In this document: positions 16,921 to 26,027 of the stretch, piece after piece | Position numbering within the stretch: position 1 is the first letter of the stretch | Layout of the letters: the number at the start of each line of letters is the position of its first letter | NCBI GenBank assembly: GCA_016719755.1 | Contig: JADJYM010000013.1 | Span: 64,501-128,500 of the forward strand | DNA: 64,000 nucleotides | Source of the DNA: Novosphingobium sp. | GTDB taxonomy: Bacteria > Pseudomonadota > Alphaproteobacteria > Sphingomonadales > Sphingomonadaceae | Reading direction: 5' to 3' | The notes under the pieces: model-generated | The model's input: the letters and a program-made list of their open reading frames with translations, nothing else | What the model was told of the DNA's origin: nothing | Database searches by the model: none | Program-made: the position numbers and the translations under genes

Positions 16921-17472
16921 TCAGAACAGTTCGACTTCGCCGCCGGTCAGCGGACGGCGGGCGGGACGGATGGCGGGGGCCATGGCGGGCGCGACGCTGC
17001 GGCAACGCACCCGGCCCTCGACCGGGCGGAAATCGACCCGCCGCGCGTTGTTGCCGCCCAGGTCCTCGCGGATCAGGACGATGCGCTCGCGCTCCAGAAA
17101 GCGGCGCGCGAATTCGGCGTTGCGGCTGCCGATCGGGGCCATGCCCTGGCGCATGTTGGCCCCGCCATAGAGATGCGCCCGAAGCCGAGACTTGATCGCG
17201 CCCTGGGCCAGCATCTGGTTGATCAGCAGTTCCATCAGGAACACGCCGTAATGTTCATCAACGCCAAAGCCCGTCGCGCTGGCAGGCGGTTCGGCCAGCA
17301 GGAAATGGTTCATGCCGCCGACTCGCGCCTCCGGATCGAACAGGCAGGTGGCGACACAGCTGCCAAGGACGGTGGTGAATTCCTCGCGCGGGCTGGCGCT
17401 GACCAGGGCCTGGCCCTGAAGCACGGTGATCCGCTCGGCGGCGGGCGGGACGTGGATCGCCTGGGCAGTCAC
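16921..17472 (-). CDS. cheD: CheD chemoreceptor glutamine deamidase
   Basis: This 183-aa CheD deamidates Gln residues in chemoreceptors. The catalytic Cys lies in VLGSCVATCLFD, and the His in VGGMNHFLL; HLYGGANM is another family motif. The start is the GTG at 17472, 4 bp after the cheB stop; extension to 17619 would overlap cheB. The family length (about 160-200 aa) agrees. Confidence 0.93.
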   Translation of the reverse strand: MTAQAIHVPPAAERITVLQGQALVSASPREEFTTVLGSCVATCLFDPEARVGGMNHFLLAEPPASATGFGVDEHYGVFLMELLINQMLAQGAIKSRLRAHLYGGANMRQGMAPIGSRNAEFARRFLERERIVLIREDLGGNNARRVDFRPVEGRVRCRSVAPAMAPAIRPARRPLTGGEVELF

Positions 17473-17476
17473 GGGT

Positions 17477-18502
17477 TCAGGCAGCCTTGTGGAAGGTATG
17501 GCGGGCGATCCGCCCGATCGGTGCGACCACGCCCGCCGCGCCCAGCGAGATTGCCGCGCGCGGCATCCCGAAGACGGTGGACGTCGCTTCGTCCTGGGCA
17601 ATGGTGCGGGCGCCGGCATTGGCCATGGCGAGCAGCCCCCGCGCGCCGTCGCAGCCCATCCCGGTCAGCAGGATGCCGACCGCGCGGGGGCCGCACAGGG
17701 CGGCGACCGATTCGAACAGCACGTCGATGCTGGGGACATGGCCGGATACCGGCTCGCCCTGGCGCAGCTTGACGTAGAAGCCGCCGCTGCCGCCGATCGT
17801 CATGTGCCGGTCTCCTCCGGGGGCAAGATAGACGTGGCCGGAGCGCACCGGCATATCGGACTGGGCCAGCACCACCTTGGCCGGGCAGACCTGGTCCAGC
17901 GTCGCGGCGATGGCGGGGGCAAAGCGGGCGTTGACGTGCTGGACGATCATCACCGGCGGGCAATCGGCGGGAAAATCGCGCAGCAGCACCTGCAGAGCCT
18001 CGACCCCGCCGGTCGAGGCGCCGGCCGCGATCAGCCGCGCGTCGCCGCCCAGCGAGGCCTGGGCCTGCTGCGACAGCCGCCGCGCCACTGGCCAGCGGTT
18101 GTGGTACTGCACCTTGCTGGCCTGGCGGATCAGGCTGGCGAGCTTGCCATTGTCATCAAGCGGCAGCCCGCCCTGGCGGTCCGCCTTGGCATAGCAATCG
18201 ACCGCCCCCAGCGCGAGCGCGCGGGCGGTGACAGCGTTGCCTTCCTGGGTGGAACCGGACACGACGATCACCGGGGTAGGGCGCAGCTGCATGATCTTTT
18301 CGAGGAAATCGAGCCCGTTCATCCCGGGCATCTCGATGTCGAGCGTGACCACGTCGGGATTGAACAGCTTGATCAGTTCGCGCGCCTCGGCGGCATTGCC
18401 GGCCGTGCCGATCACCGAAATGTCGGCTTCGGCAGACAGGCGCGACATCAGGATCGCGCGCATGGTGGGCGAATCATCGACGATCAGGACGCGGATGGTC
18501 AT
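17477..18502 (-). CDS. cheB: CheB receptor methylesterase/response regulator
   Basis: This 341-aa protein has a receiver domain (Asp9-Asp10, phosphoacceptor Asp55 in TLDIEMPGMNG) and a C-terminal methylesterase/deamidase domain. The catalytic triad is intact: Ser in AAGASTGGVEAL, His in IVQHVNARF and Asp in LTGMGCDGARG. It removes methyl groups from receptors when phosphorylated by CheA. The ATG at 18502 overlaps the cheR stop (ATGA). Compare the second CheB at 23718, which lacks the His. Confidence 0.95.
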   Translation of the reverse strand: MTIRVLIVDDSPTMRAILMSRLSAEADISVIGTAGNAAEARELIKLFNPDVVTLDIEMPGMNGLDFLEKIMQLRPTPVIVVSGSTQEGNAVTARALALGAVDCYAKADRQGGLPLDDNGKLASLIRQASKVQYHNRWPVARRLSQQAQASLGGDARLIAAGASTGGVEALQVLLRDFPADCPPVMIVQHVNARFAPAIAATLDQVCPAKVVLAQSDMPVRSGHVYLAPGGDRHMTIGGSGGFYVKLRQGEPVSGHVPSIDVLFESVAALCGPRAVGILLTGMGCDGARGLLAMANAGARTIAQDEATSTVFGMPRAAISLGAAGVVAPIGRIARHTFHKAA

Positions 18503-19371
18503 GCGCTTTTCCTCCTGTAGATGGTGGGGCCGACCGGGCTGAGCAACGCGGCGGCGGGGCCGGTCACGCGCTCGCTGTGGCCGATGTAGAGGTGTCCGCC
18601 GGGCACCAGCGCCTCGGCAAAGCGGGCCACCAGCCGTTCCTTGGTCGGCTGGTCGAAATAGATCATCACGTTGCGGCAAAAGATCGTGTCGAAGCGCCGC
18701 TGCATCGGCCAGTCGCCCAGCAGGTTGAGCGTGCGGAAGCGGACCATGGCGCGGGCCTCGCGCTCGATGGTTGCGGTTTCGCTGTCGCTGCGGGTCCACA
18801 GGTCGCGCAGCACGGCGGGCACGTCCTTGAGGTCGCCGACCGGATAGGTGGCGGCATTTGCCCGCTCCAGCGCGTGGGCGGCGATGTCGCTGGCCAGCAC
18901 GCGCAGGTTGCGCGCGGCAATGTGTTTGCCCGTGATGCGGTCCTCGCCCAGCAGGGTCAGGACCAGCGACCAGGTTTCCTCGCCGCTGGAACACCCCGCC
19001 GACCACAGCCGCACCGGCTGGCCCGCGTTCAGCCGTGCCAGCAACTGCGGGCGGACCTGTTCGGCAAAGTGCAGGAAATGGTGCGCTTCGCGGTAGAAAT
19101 AGGTGTGGTTGGTGGTCAGCGCGCTGACCGCCCTCAGCCGTTCGGCCGGGTCCTGCCGGATCCGTTCGATATAGGCGGCAAAGGTCATGCTGCCGGTGGT
19201 GCGGACCAGCGGCGCCAGGCGCGAATAGACCAGCATCGCCTTGCCTTGCGGCAGCACGATCCCGGCATCGGCGTGCACGATGGCCGCCACGGCCTCGAAA
19301 TCGGCCGGGCCATAGACGTCCGGGCTGATCCCGGGCAGTCCGGCGGGCGCAAGGGTGGCGGCAGCGCTCAT
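18499..19371 (-). CDS. cheR: CheR receptor methyltransferase
   Basis: This 290-aa CheR methylates Glu residues of chemoreceptors using S-adenosylmethionine. The N-terminal helical domain contains TTNHTYFYREAHHF. The SAM-binding domain has RLWSAGCSSGEETWSL, and the motif TIFCRNVMIYFDQPTKER precedes GGHLYIGHSE. It overlaps cheA upstream and cheB downstream by 4 bp each, so it sits in the middle of a coupled operon. Confidence 0.95.
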   Translation of the reverse strand: MSAAATLAPAGLPGISPDVYGPADFEAVAAIVHADAGIVLPQGKAMLVYSRLAPLVRTTGSMTFAAYIERIRQDPAERLRAVSALTTNHTYFYREAHHFLHFAEQVRPQLLARLNAGQPVRLWSAGCSSGEETWSLVLTLLGEDRITGKHIAARNLRVLASDIAAHALERANAATYPVGDLKDVPAVLRDLWTRSDSETATIEREARAMVRFRTLNLLGDWPMQRRFDTIFCRNVMIYFDQPTKERLVARFAEALVPGGHLYIGHSERVTGPAAALLSPVGPTIYRRKSA

Positions 19372-21452
19372 GCCGCTTCCCGCAGCTGTCCCGCCGCGAC
19401 CGAGCGGGCAACCAGTCCGTCGACGTCGAGGATCAGCGCGACGCGTCCGTCGCCCAGGATGGTGGCTCCGGCCACGCCTTCGACCTGGCGGTAATGGGTA
19501 TCCAGGCTCTTGATAACGAACTGGCGCTGGTCCGAGATTGAATCGACCAGCAGCGCGGCCTGGCCGTGCGCTTCGGTATCGACCACGATCAGCACGCCCT
19601 GTTCGGGATACTCGCGGCAGCCTGCCGCGCCCAGCTCGCGCCCCAGCGGCACCACCGGGATGAACCGCCCGCGCACGTTGAGCATCTGTCGCCGCGCGCC
19701 AAGGCCCTTCACGTCGCCTGGCGCGGGGCGCAGACTTTCGATCACGTGGGCCAGCGGCACGACCATGGTCTGGTCGCCGACGTTGACGATCATCCCGTCG
19801 GAAATGGCAAGGGTCAGCGGCAGGGTCAGGACAAAGGCGGTGCCCTTGCCGGCGACGGATTCGATCGTGATCCGCCCGCCCAGGTCCTTCACGTTCTGGC
19901 GGACCACGTCCATGCCGACACCCCGCCCGGAAATGTTGGAGACCTGCTGCGCGGTGGAAAAGCCGGGGGCAAAGATCAGCAGGTCGATCTCCTCGCCGGA
20001 AAGCTGCGCGTCGGGCGCGATCAGGCCCTTTTCGACCGCCTTGGCAAATACCCGCGCGCGGTCGATCCCGGCGCCGTCGTCTTCTACCCGGATCAGGATC
20101 CGGCCCGAGCGCTGCTCCGCCGACAGGCGCAGCGTGCCTTCGGCGCTCTTGCCCGCGGCAAGGCGTCGGTCTGCGGGTTCAATCCCGTGGTCGACCGCGT
20201 TGCGGATCAGGTGGGTCAACGGTTCGCCCAGGCGCTCGATCACGGTCTTGTCGAGTTCGGTTGCCTCGCCCGAAACCTCCAGGCGGACGTGCTTGCCGGT
20301 TGACTGGGTCAGTTCGCGCAGGATGCGCGGCACCCGGCTGAACACCGAACCGATCGGCTGGGCGCGGATCGCCATGGCACTTTCCTGGATATCGCGGGTC
20401 AGCGTTTCGATGAGGGCCAGCTCCTCGGCCGCGCTGGCGCCATCGCTGCCAAGCCGCTGGGCCAGCATGGCCTGGGCAATCACCAGTTCGCCCACCGCGT
20501 CGATCAGCCGGTCGAGCTTGGGCAGGTCGATGCGGATCGACTGTCCGGCAGGCGGGGCGGGCGGGGGCTGGGTCGCGGCGCAGGGGGCAGGGTTTGCGGC
20601 GCCGGGTGCGGCGGGAACGGCAGCTGGGGCAGGGGGCGCGACGATCCGGGCCGGGGGGAAGGGGGCATCCCCGCCGAACGCCAGGCCGCAATCGTCGCCC
20701 GCGAATTCGAAGATTTCCGCAACCGCCGCTTCGGTCATGTCGGCCGGCAGGCAGAGCGTCCAGCCGAGGTAGCCCTGGAACGGGTCGAGCGCGTCCAGTT
20801 CGGGCACCAGCGACCAGTCGCATTCGCTCACCCGCCCGCCCGCGCTGACCAGCTCGCGCAGCATCAGCAGCGGCTCTCCGCCATTGACCATGGCGCCCGC
20901 ATGGGGCCGCAGCCGCAGGGTCCATTCCGCTGCCGGAGCAGGCGCGGCAAGATCGTCGAGCAGGGCGTCGAGATCGAGATCGAAGCCCTGGTCCGCAGCG
21001 GCGGAAGCGGGGACAGGGGTAGGGGCAGGCACAGGGGCGGACGCTGGCGTTTCGAGCGCCGGGGCCGCGCCTGCATGGGCCGCCTGCGCCGCCGTCAGTT
21101 CGGCCAGCAGCGCCGCATCTGCGGGCGGTGCCGTGCCTTCCTGGGCGGCGCTGACATGGTCGCTCAGCGTATCGAGCGCACGCAGCATCAGCTCGGTCAG
21201 CGGCGGCGTGATTGCCACCGTGCCTTCGCGCACGTCGGACAGCAGGGTTTCATAGGTGTGGGTGAAGGCCTGAAGCGCGACATGGCCGAAGGCGCCCGCG
21301 CCGCCCTTGATCGAATGGACCGCGCGGAAGATCGCGTTGATCGTGTCGGCGTCCTCGGTGCCCGCTTTGCAGGCCGCCAGGCCCGCTTCGGCGGCGGCCA
21401 GCGATTCCTCGCATTCGGCAAAGAAGATCGCCTGGATTTCCTCGCTGGTCAT
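19368..21452 (-). CDS. cheA: CheA chemotaxis histidine kinase
   Basis: This 694-aa hybrid-type CheA has an N-terminal Hpt domain with phosphoacceptor His46 in AVHSIKGGAGAFG. An Ala/Pro-rich linker and region follow (about 130-310). Next come the dimerisation domain (RIDLPKLDRLIDAVGELVIAQ) and the kinase domain: N-box LIRNAVDHGIE, G1 VEDDGAGIDR and G2 GRGVGMDVVRQ. The C-terminal domain is CheW-like (QTMVVPLAHVIESLRP). The P2-like region shows no clear CheY-binding motif. It overlaps the STAS gene and cheR by 4 bp on either side. Confidence 0.95.
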   Translation of the reverse strand: MTSEEIQAIFFAECEESLAAAEAGLAACKAGTEDADTINAIFRAVHSIKGGAGAFGHVALQAFTHTYETLLSDVREGTVAITPPLTELMLRALDTLSDHVSAAQEGTAPPADAALLAELTAAQAAHAGAAPALETPASAPVPAPTPVPASAAADQGFDLDLDALLDDLAAPAPAAEWTLRLRPHAGAMVNGGEPLLMLRELVSAGGRVSECDWSLVPELDALDPFQGYLGWTLCLPADMTEAAVAEIFEFAGDDCGLAFGGDAPFPPARIVAPPAPAAVPAAPGAANPAPCAATQPPPAPPAGQSIRIDLPKLDRLIDAVGELVIAQAMLAQRLGSDGASAAEELALIETLTRDIQESAMAIRAQPIGSVFSRVPRILRELTQSTGKHVRLEVSGEATELDKTVIERLGEPLTHLIRNAVDHGIEPADRRLAAGKSAEGTLRLSAEQRSGRILIRVEDDGAGIDRARVFAKAVEKGLIAPDAQLSGEEIDLLIFAPGFSTAQQVSNISGRGVGMDVVRQNVKDLGGRITIESVAGKGTAFVLTLPLTLAISDGMIVNVGDQTMVVPLAHVIESLRPAPGDVKGLGARRQMLNVRGRFIPVVPLGRELGAAGCREYPEQGVLIVVDTEAHGQAALLVDSISDQRQFVIKSLDTHYRQVEGVAGATILGDGRVALILDVDGLVARSVAAGQLREAA

Positions 21453-21709
21453 GCCTCGCCTCCTTCCAGCAGCGCGGCTTCAAGACCGGCCATCCGGGCC
21501 GTTTCGCGCAGCGCGCCCGACGCCGCGATCACTGCCCCCGCGCCGGTGCGGCGCGCGCTCAGCAACAGCTGGAGCAGTGCCTGCCCGGCCTGCTGGCAGG
21601 CGCTGCCGTCGATCCGCAGCGGTTCGTTGCCCTGCGCGGCCCGGAATTCGGGCAGCAGCGCGGCCACGGCGGCGCGGTCGCAGCGCGGAGGCAGCTGGAT
21701 GGTTGCCAC
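21449..21709 (-). CDS. STAS domain protein
   Basis: This 86-aa small cytoplasmic STAS/anti-sigma-antagonist-like protein has an N-terminal strand MATIQLPPRCDRAAVAALLP. The core LRIDGSACQQAGQALLQLLLSARRTG aligns in form with the D(S/T)xGLQLLL segment of the family. In other systems such domains are switched by serine phosphorylation, but the phosphosite is not clear here. It sits between mcp and cheA and overlaps cheA by 4 bp, suggesting a built-in partner of this array. Confidence 0.8.
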   Translation of the reverse strand: MATIQLPPRCDRAAVAALLPEFRAAQGNEPLRIDGSACQQAGQALLQLLLSARRTGAGAVIAASGALRETARMAGLEAALLEGGEA

Positions 21710-21711
21710 GA

Positions 21712-23544
21712 TCAGAACTCGGTCCAGTCTTCGTCGCTGCCCGTGCTCTTGAGCGCGAGGTTGCCGTGAGTGGCGGGCATGGGCGCCGCGCTCTTGCGGA
21801 ACGAGGGCATACGGATCGCGGCGGGTTGCGCCTGGGCGGCTTCGGCGCCGGTGCGGAAGTGCGCGACCAGCCGGGTCAGTTCGGCGGCCTCGTCGGCCAG
21901 GCTGCGCGCGGCGGCGGTCGATTCCTCGACCATCGCGGCGTTCTGCTGGGTCATGCGGTCCATTTCGCCGACAGCGGTGTTGACCTGCTGGAGATTGCTG
22001 GCCTGGTTTTCGGCCGACTGGGCAATCTCCTGCATCAGGCTGCTGACTTCGCCCACGCGGGTGACAATGCGTTCCAGCAGCGCGCCGGTTTCGCCCACCA
22101 GCGTTACCCCTTCGCCAACCTGGCCGGAACTGGTGGTGATCAGCTGCTTGATATCCTTGGCGGCATCGGCAGAGCGCTGGGCCAGCGCGCGCACCTCGTT
22201 GGCGACCACGGCAAAGCCCTTGCCCGCATCCCCGGCGCGCGCCGCTTCGACCCCGGCGTTGAGCGCCAGCAGGTTGGTCTGGAACGCGATTCCGTCGATC
22301 ACGTTGATGATCTGGTTGATCTCCTGCGAGGAGCGCTCGATCGCGCCCATGGCGGAAATCGCGCGCTGGACCACGGCGCCGCCCTCGGTCGCCTCATGGT
22401 GGGCCTCGCCGATCGAGCGGCGGACTTCGGCGGCGCTTCCGGCGCTTTCCCTGACGATGCCGGTCACCTGGTTCATCGCCGCCGCCGTTTCCTCAAGGCT
22501 TGCTGCCTGTTGCTCGTTGCGAAGCGCCAGATCGTCGGACGCGGCTCGGATTTCCGATGCGCCGGTGCTGACGCTGCGGGCCGATGCGGTGACCGACTGC
22601 ATCACCCCGCCGAGCTGGTCGAGCGTGGCGTTGAAGCTGGCGCGCAGCGCCTCGTATTCATCGGCCAGCGGCTGGCTGATCCGGTAGCCAAGGTTGCCGC
22701 CCCCCAGTTCGGTGAGGCCGGTGCCGATCGCCTCGACCACCGCGCGCTGCTTTTCCTGCGCCGCGATGCGCTGCTGCGAGGCTTCGCGGAACACCTCGAT
22801 CGCGCGGGTCATCTCGCCGATCTCGTCGTCGCGGTGGTTGATGGTGCGGCCGACTTCAAGATCGCCGGCGGCCATTCGACTCATCGTTTCGGCGGTCCGG
22901 GCCAGCGGATCAAGCGCCTGGCGGTTGGCATAGCGTAGCGCCCCCATCACCATCGCCACGATCGCCACGGCAAAGGCCAGCAGCAGCGCTGAGATGATGG
23001 TCAGCGCGCTCTGGCTGCTGGCGGCCACTTCCTGGCGGTGTTCGTTGACCTGCGCGACCAGGCTGTTCACCCCGGCATTGTGTTCCTCGTACAGATCCTC
23101 AAGGCGCTGGGCGCTGGCCAGCATGGCCTCGCGGTCACCGCGTTCCACGGCGGGAATCGAGCGGTTGTTGATCTCGTTCCAGATCGCATCGGCACCGGCC
23201 TCGGCCTTGGTGCGCAGCGCATCCTTGAGATTGCTGTCGAGCGCGCTCTCCGCCCAGTAGGCGTTGCGCTGGCGATAGGCCTCTTCCATCGTCTTGAGCC
23301 GTGCCCGATGCGTGGTGAAGTCCGAAGGGTCGCGCAGCATCATGCTGGCCTCGGCGAAAGGTTCCACCGCGAACTGCGGCGGTGGCAGCACGTCGGCGAC
23401 CAGATCGCTCAGCAGGCGGTCTTCGACATAGATCGAGCCACCGAACCGGATGTGGTTAACTCCAAAGGTGGCCACCAGCATGGTCGCGGCGATCGTGGAG
23501 ACGATGACGATGCCGCCGATCCGGCTTTTGCGTTTGATGCTCAT
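21712..23544 (-). CDS. Methyl-accepting chemotaxis protein
   Basis: This 610-aa transmembrane receptor has a first membrane segment at about 9-27 (GGIVIVSTIAATMLVATFG). A periplasmic helical sensor of about 150 aa follows, then a second segment (LTIISALLLAFAVAIVAMVM), a HAMP domain (NRQALDPLARTAETMSRMAAG) and a long signalling coiled coil. The hairpin tip reads EVRALAQRSADAAKDIK, preceded by IDGIAFQTNLLALNAGVEAA. The start at 23544 follows GAGGG; the open frame to 23610 has no support. It is the first gene of the operon, so its promoter should lie in 23545-23717. The ligand is unknown. Confidence 0.93.
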   Translation of the reverse strand: MSIKRKSRIGGIVIVSTIAATMLVATFGVNHIRFGGSIYVEDRLLSDLVADVLPPPQFAVEPFAEASMMLRDPSDFTTHRARLKTMEEAYRQRNAYWAESALDSNLKDALRTKAEAGADAIWNEINNRSIPAVERGDREAMLASAQRLEDLYEEHNAGVNSLVAQVNEHRQEVAASSQSALTIISALLLAFAVAIVAMVMGALRYANRQALDPLARTAETMSRMAAGDLEVGRTINHRDDEIGEMTRAIEVFREASQQRIAAQEKQRAVVEAIGTGLTELGGGNLGYRISQPLADEYEALRASFNATLDQLGGVMQSVTASARSVSTGASEIRAASDDLALRNEQQAASLEETAAAMNQVTGIVRESAGSAAEVRRSIGEAHHEATEGGAVVQRAISAMGAIERSSQEINQIINVIDGIAFQTNLLALNAGVEAARAGDAGKGFAVVANEVRALAQRSADAAKDIKQLITTSSGQVGEGVTLVGETGALLERIVTRVGEVSSLMQEIAQSAENQASNLQQVNTAVGEMDRMTQQNAAMVEESTAAARSLADEAAELTRLVAHFRTGAEAAQAQPAAIRMPSFRKSAAPMPATHGNLALKSTGSDEDWTEF

Positions 23545-23654
23545 GTATATCCCTCGGCCTGTGCGCGCCCTTCCCGGCGCAGTCGGGGCGGGATTAGAGG
23601 GTAAACGCAAAGGCCGGGCTGACCCGGGTATACGGGAACCTACGCAGCCAGCCG

Positions 23655-23671
23655 GGGCAAAGGCTTTGCCC
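23655..23671. promoter_or_regulatory. 8-1-8 palindrome GGGCAAAGgCTTTGCCC between divergent mcp and second cheB
   Basis: A perfect inverted repeat sits in the 173-bp gap between the divergent mcp (start 23544) and CheB-like gene (start 23718), 47 bp before the latter. Position and symmetry suit an operator serving one or both promoters. A hairpin in the leader of the CheB-like gene is the alternative. Confidence 0.35.
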
Positions 23672-23717
23672 GCCCGCGCTATCTGGCCGGAACCAGTCAG
23701 TTAAGGTTGCCCAAGCC

Positions 23718-24746
23718 ATGCATGAAGCCAGAGTCCTGGTTGTTGACGATTCCGCCGCGATGCGCGCGCTGTTCTCCGACCTGCTTGACCAGACGCGCAA
23801 CGTCCGCGTGGTCGGCACCGCCGCCAGCGCCGCCGAGGCCCGTGACCAGATCGCCGCGCTGCGCCCCAATGTCCTGACGCTCGATGTCGAAATGCCGGGG
23901 ATGAGCGGGATCGAGTTTCTGGCCGAAGTGATGGAAGAGGCGCCGATGCCGGTGGTGATGCTCTCCAGCCTTACCCAGAGCGGGACGGAAACCTCGCTCA
24001 AGGCGTATGAGCTGGGCGCGGTGGAGTGCTTTCCCAAGCCGCTTAGAGCCACGCCCGAACAGTTCGCCAAGACCGTGGGCAAGCTGGGCAAGATCGTGCT
24101 GGCCGCTGCCAACAGCAACGTGCGCGACCGCCGCCCCGTCCGCGAGCCGCGCGGCGCCCAGGCGCAGTTCACCTGGAACGGTCACTATGCCGCCTTCAGC
24201 GCCTCGATGGGCGGGATCGACGCACTGGGCGCGGTGCTGGCGGAATGGCCCGCGCAGTGCCCGCCGACCGTGATCGTGCTCCAGACCGAACCGGAACTGG
24301 CCCATACCTTCATCGCCCGGCTCGACAGCCAGCTCAGGTGCGCGGTTCGCGCGGCGAGCGATGGCGCGCCGATGACGCCGGGCCATGTCTACATTGCCTC
24401 CGATCCCGACCGCCACGTGGTGTTCGAGGCGGGCAGTCCGGCGCGGCTGCGGCTGGTGGAGCGCGAACCGGTGGACGGCGCGCGGCCATCGGCCACGCTG
24501 CTGTTCGGCACAATGGCCCGCGCCGGACTGCCCGCCGTGGGGGCTGTGCTGACCGGGATGGGCGAGGATGGCGCGCGCGGGCTGAAGCTGATGCGCGACG
24601 CGGGCTGCGATACCCTGGCCCAGGATCCGGCCAGTGCGACCGTTGCCGAAGCCCCCGCCGCGGCGCTGGCCAGCGGCGGTGCGGCCCGCGCGGTGCCGCT
24701 GGACGAGCTTGACCGGGCGGTGCTTGATTGCTGCAACATCGCCTGA
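23718..24746 (+). CDS. Second CheB-like protein, catalytic His replaced
   Basis: This 342-aa protein has the CheB layout. The receiver domain has Asp10-Asp11, phosphoacceptor Asp56 in TLDVEMPGMSG and Lys107 in FPKPL. The C-terminal methylesterase-like domain has Ser163 (SASMGGIDAL) and the Asp of LTGMGEDGARG. The His that follows Gln in active CheB (QHM-type motif; QHV in the neighbouring CheB) is Thr190 here (VLQTEPELAHTF). Methylesterase activity is therefore doubtful. It may act as a phosphate sink, a substrate-binding decoy or a regulator of the array. It is transcribed away from the mcp operon. Confidence 0.85.
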   Translation: MHEARVLVVDDSAAMRALFSDLLDQTRNVRVVGTAASAAEARDQIAALRPNVLTLDVEMPGMSGIEFLAEVMEEAPMPVVMLSSLTQSGTETSLKAYELGAVECFPKPLRATPEQFAKTVGKLGKIVLAAANSNVRDRRPVREPRGAQAQFTWNGHYAAFSASMGGIDALGAVLAEWPAQCPPTVIVLQTEPELAHTFIARLDSQLRCAVRAASDGAPMTPGHVYIASDPDRHVVFEAGSPARLRLVEREPVDGARPSATLLFGTMARAGLPAVGAVLTGMGEDGARGLKLMRDAGCDTLAQDPASATVAEAPAAALASGGAARAVPLDELDRAVLDCCNIA

Positions 24747-24799
24747 TGCCGTAACGTCACGTCCTTTCGGGAAAGGGGGCAAATAGGCGCTTGCGCTGT

Positions 24800-24815
24800 T
24801 TAACCGATCGGTTAA
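24800..24815. promoter_or_regulatory. Operator TTAACCGATCGGTTAA before the acyl-CoA dehydrogenase gene
   Basis: This perfect 16-bp palindrome ends 10 bp before the ATG at 24826. A near-identical site lies at 26159-26174 before the thiolase gene. The form is typical of TetR-type regulators of fatty-acid or acyl-CoA catabolism. The regulator itself is not in the window. Confidence 0.7.
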
Positions 24816-24825
24816 GGCACCGCCC

Positions 24826-25983
24826 ATGACCGAGAGCGAAGAGATCACCGAAATCCGCCGCGCCGTGCAGGCGCTGTGTGCCGATTTTCCCGGCGAATAC
24901 TGGCGCGAGAAGGACCGGGACCGGGCCTATCCCGGCGAATTTGTCGATGCGTTGACCCGCTCGGGCTTCCTTGCCGCACTGATCCCGGAAGAGTTCGGCG
25001 GATCGGGCCTCAGCCTCGATGCGGCGGCGGTGATCATGGAGGAAATCCAGGCCGCCGGCTGCAACGGCGCCTCTGCCCATGCGCAGATGTACATCATGAA
25101 CACGCTGCTGCGCTATGGCAGCGCGGAGCAGAAAGCGAAGTACCTCCCCGGGATCGCCGACGGATCGCTGAGGCTTCAGGCCTTCGGCGTGTCGGAACCC
25201 ACCAGCGGGACCGATACCCTGTCCTTGCGCACCGTCGCGGTGCGGGATGGCGATGAATACGTGGTCAACGGCCAGAAGATCTGGACCAGCCGCGCCGAAT
25301 ATTCCGACCTCATGCTGCTGCTCGCCCGCACCACCCCGCGCGACCAGGTGAAAAGCAAGACGGAAGGGCTTTCGATCTTCCTCGTCGACATGCGCGAAGT
25401 TGTCGGCAAGGGCATGACGATCAAGCCGATCCGCACCATGATGAACCACTCGACCACCGAGGTGTTCTTCGACGACATGCGGATCCCCGCCTCTGCCCTG
25501 ATCGGCGAGGAAGGGAAGGGCTTCCGCTATATCCTATCAGGCATGAACGCGGAACGCATCCTGATCGCGGCGGAATGCGTCGGCGATGCCAAGTGGTTCA
25601 TCAGCAAGGCCAGCGACTATGCCAAGGACCGCAGCGTCTTTGCGCGGCCGATCGGCCAGAACCAGGGCGTCCAGTTTCCGATCGCGCGCTGCTATGCCCA
25701 GATGCGTGCCGCCGAACTGATGGTCCACCACGCCGCGCAGGTCTATGATCAGGGCGGCAATCCGGGCGAGGAGGCCAACATGGCCAAGCTGCTCGCTTCC
25801 GAAGCCAGCTGGGCCGCCGCCGACATGTGCGTGCAGACCCACGGCGGCTTTGGCTTTGCCGAGGAATACGACGTGGAGCGCAAGTTCCGCGAGGCGAGGC
25901 TCTATACCGTGGCGCCGATCAGCACCAACCTGATCCTCAGCTACCTGGCCGAACACGTGCTGGGCCTACCGCGCAGTTATTGA
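24826..25983 (+). CDS. Acyl-CoA dehydrogenase
   Basis: This 385-aa FAD enzyme introduces a double bond between C2 and C3 of an acyl-CoA. It has the N-terminal helical domain (IPEEFGGSGLSLDAA), FAD/substrate motifs FGVSEPTSGTDT and NGQKIWTSRAEYSDLMLLLART, and the C-terminal QTHGGFGFAEEYDVERKFREAR. Chain-length specificity cannot be read. The operator TTAACCGATCGGTTAA overlaps its promoter region. It probably forms a regulon with the thiolase downstream and may share transcription with it, though a strong hairpin at 26028-26087 lies between them. Confidence 0.93.
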   Translation: MTESEEITEIRRAVQALCADFPGEYWREKDRDRAYPGEFVDALTRSGFLAALIPEEFGGSGLSLDAAAVIMEEIQAAGCNGASAHAQMYIMNTLLRYGSAEQKAKYLPGIADGSLRLQAFGVSEPTSGTDTLSLRTVAVRDGDEYVVNGQKIWTSRAEYSDLMLLLARTTPRDQVKSKTEGLSIFLVDMREVVGKGMTIKPIRTMMNHSTTEVFFDDMRIPASALIGEEGKGFRYILSGMNAERILIAAECVGDAKWFISKASDYAKDRSVFARPIGQNQGVQFPIARCYAQMRAAELMVHHAAQVYDQGGNPGEEANMAKLLASEASWAAADMCVQTHGGFGFAEEYDVERKFREARLYTVAPISTNLILSYLAEHVLGLPRSY

Positions 25984-26027
25984 GGGGTTTTGTCCGCCTG
26001 ACGGCGGTGCGGGAAGCCCATCCGGCC

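Noticed and set aside
17477-19411. One 644-codon frame that could suggest a larger fusion protein ending in CheB
   Set aside because: The first 300 codons are cheR read in the wrong frame; the ATG at 18502 overlapping the cheR stop gives a normal CheB.
24800-24815. TTAA...TTAA spacing as a CtrA binding site
   Set aside because: The spacing is 8 bp, where CtrA sites have 7, and the whole 16 bp is a perfect palindrome shared with a second metabolic gene, which fits a TetR-type operator better.
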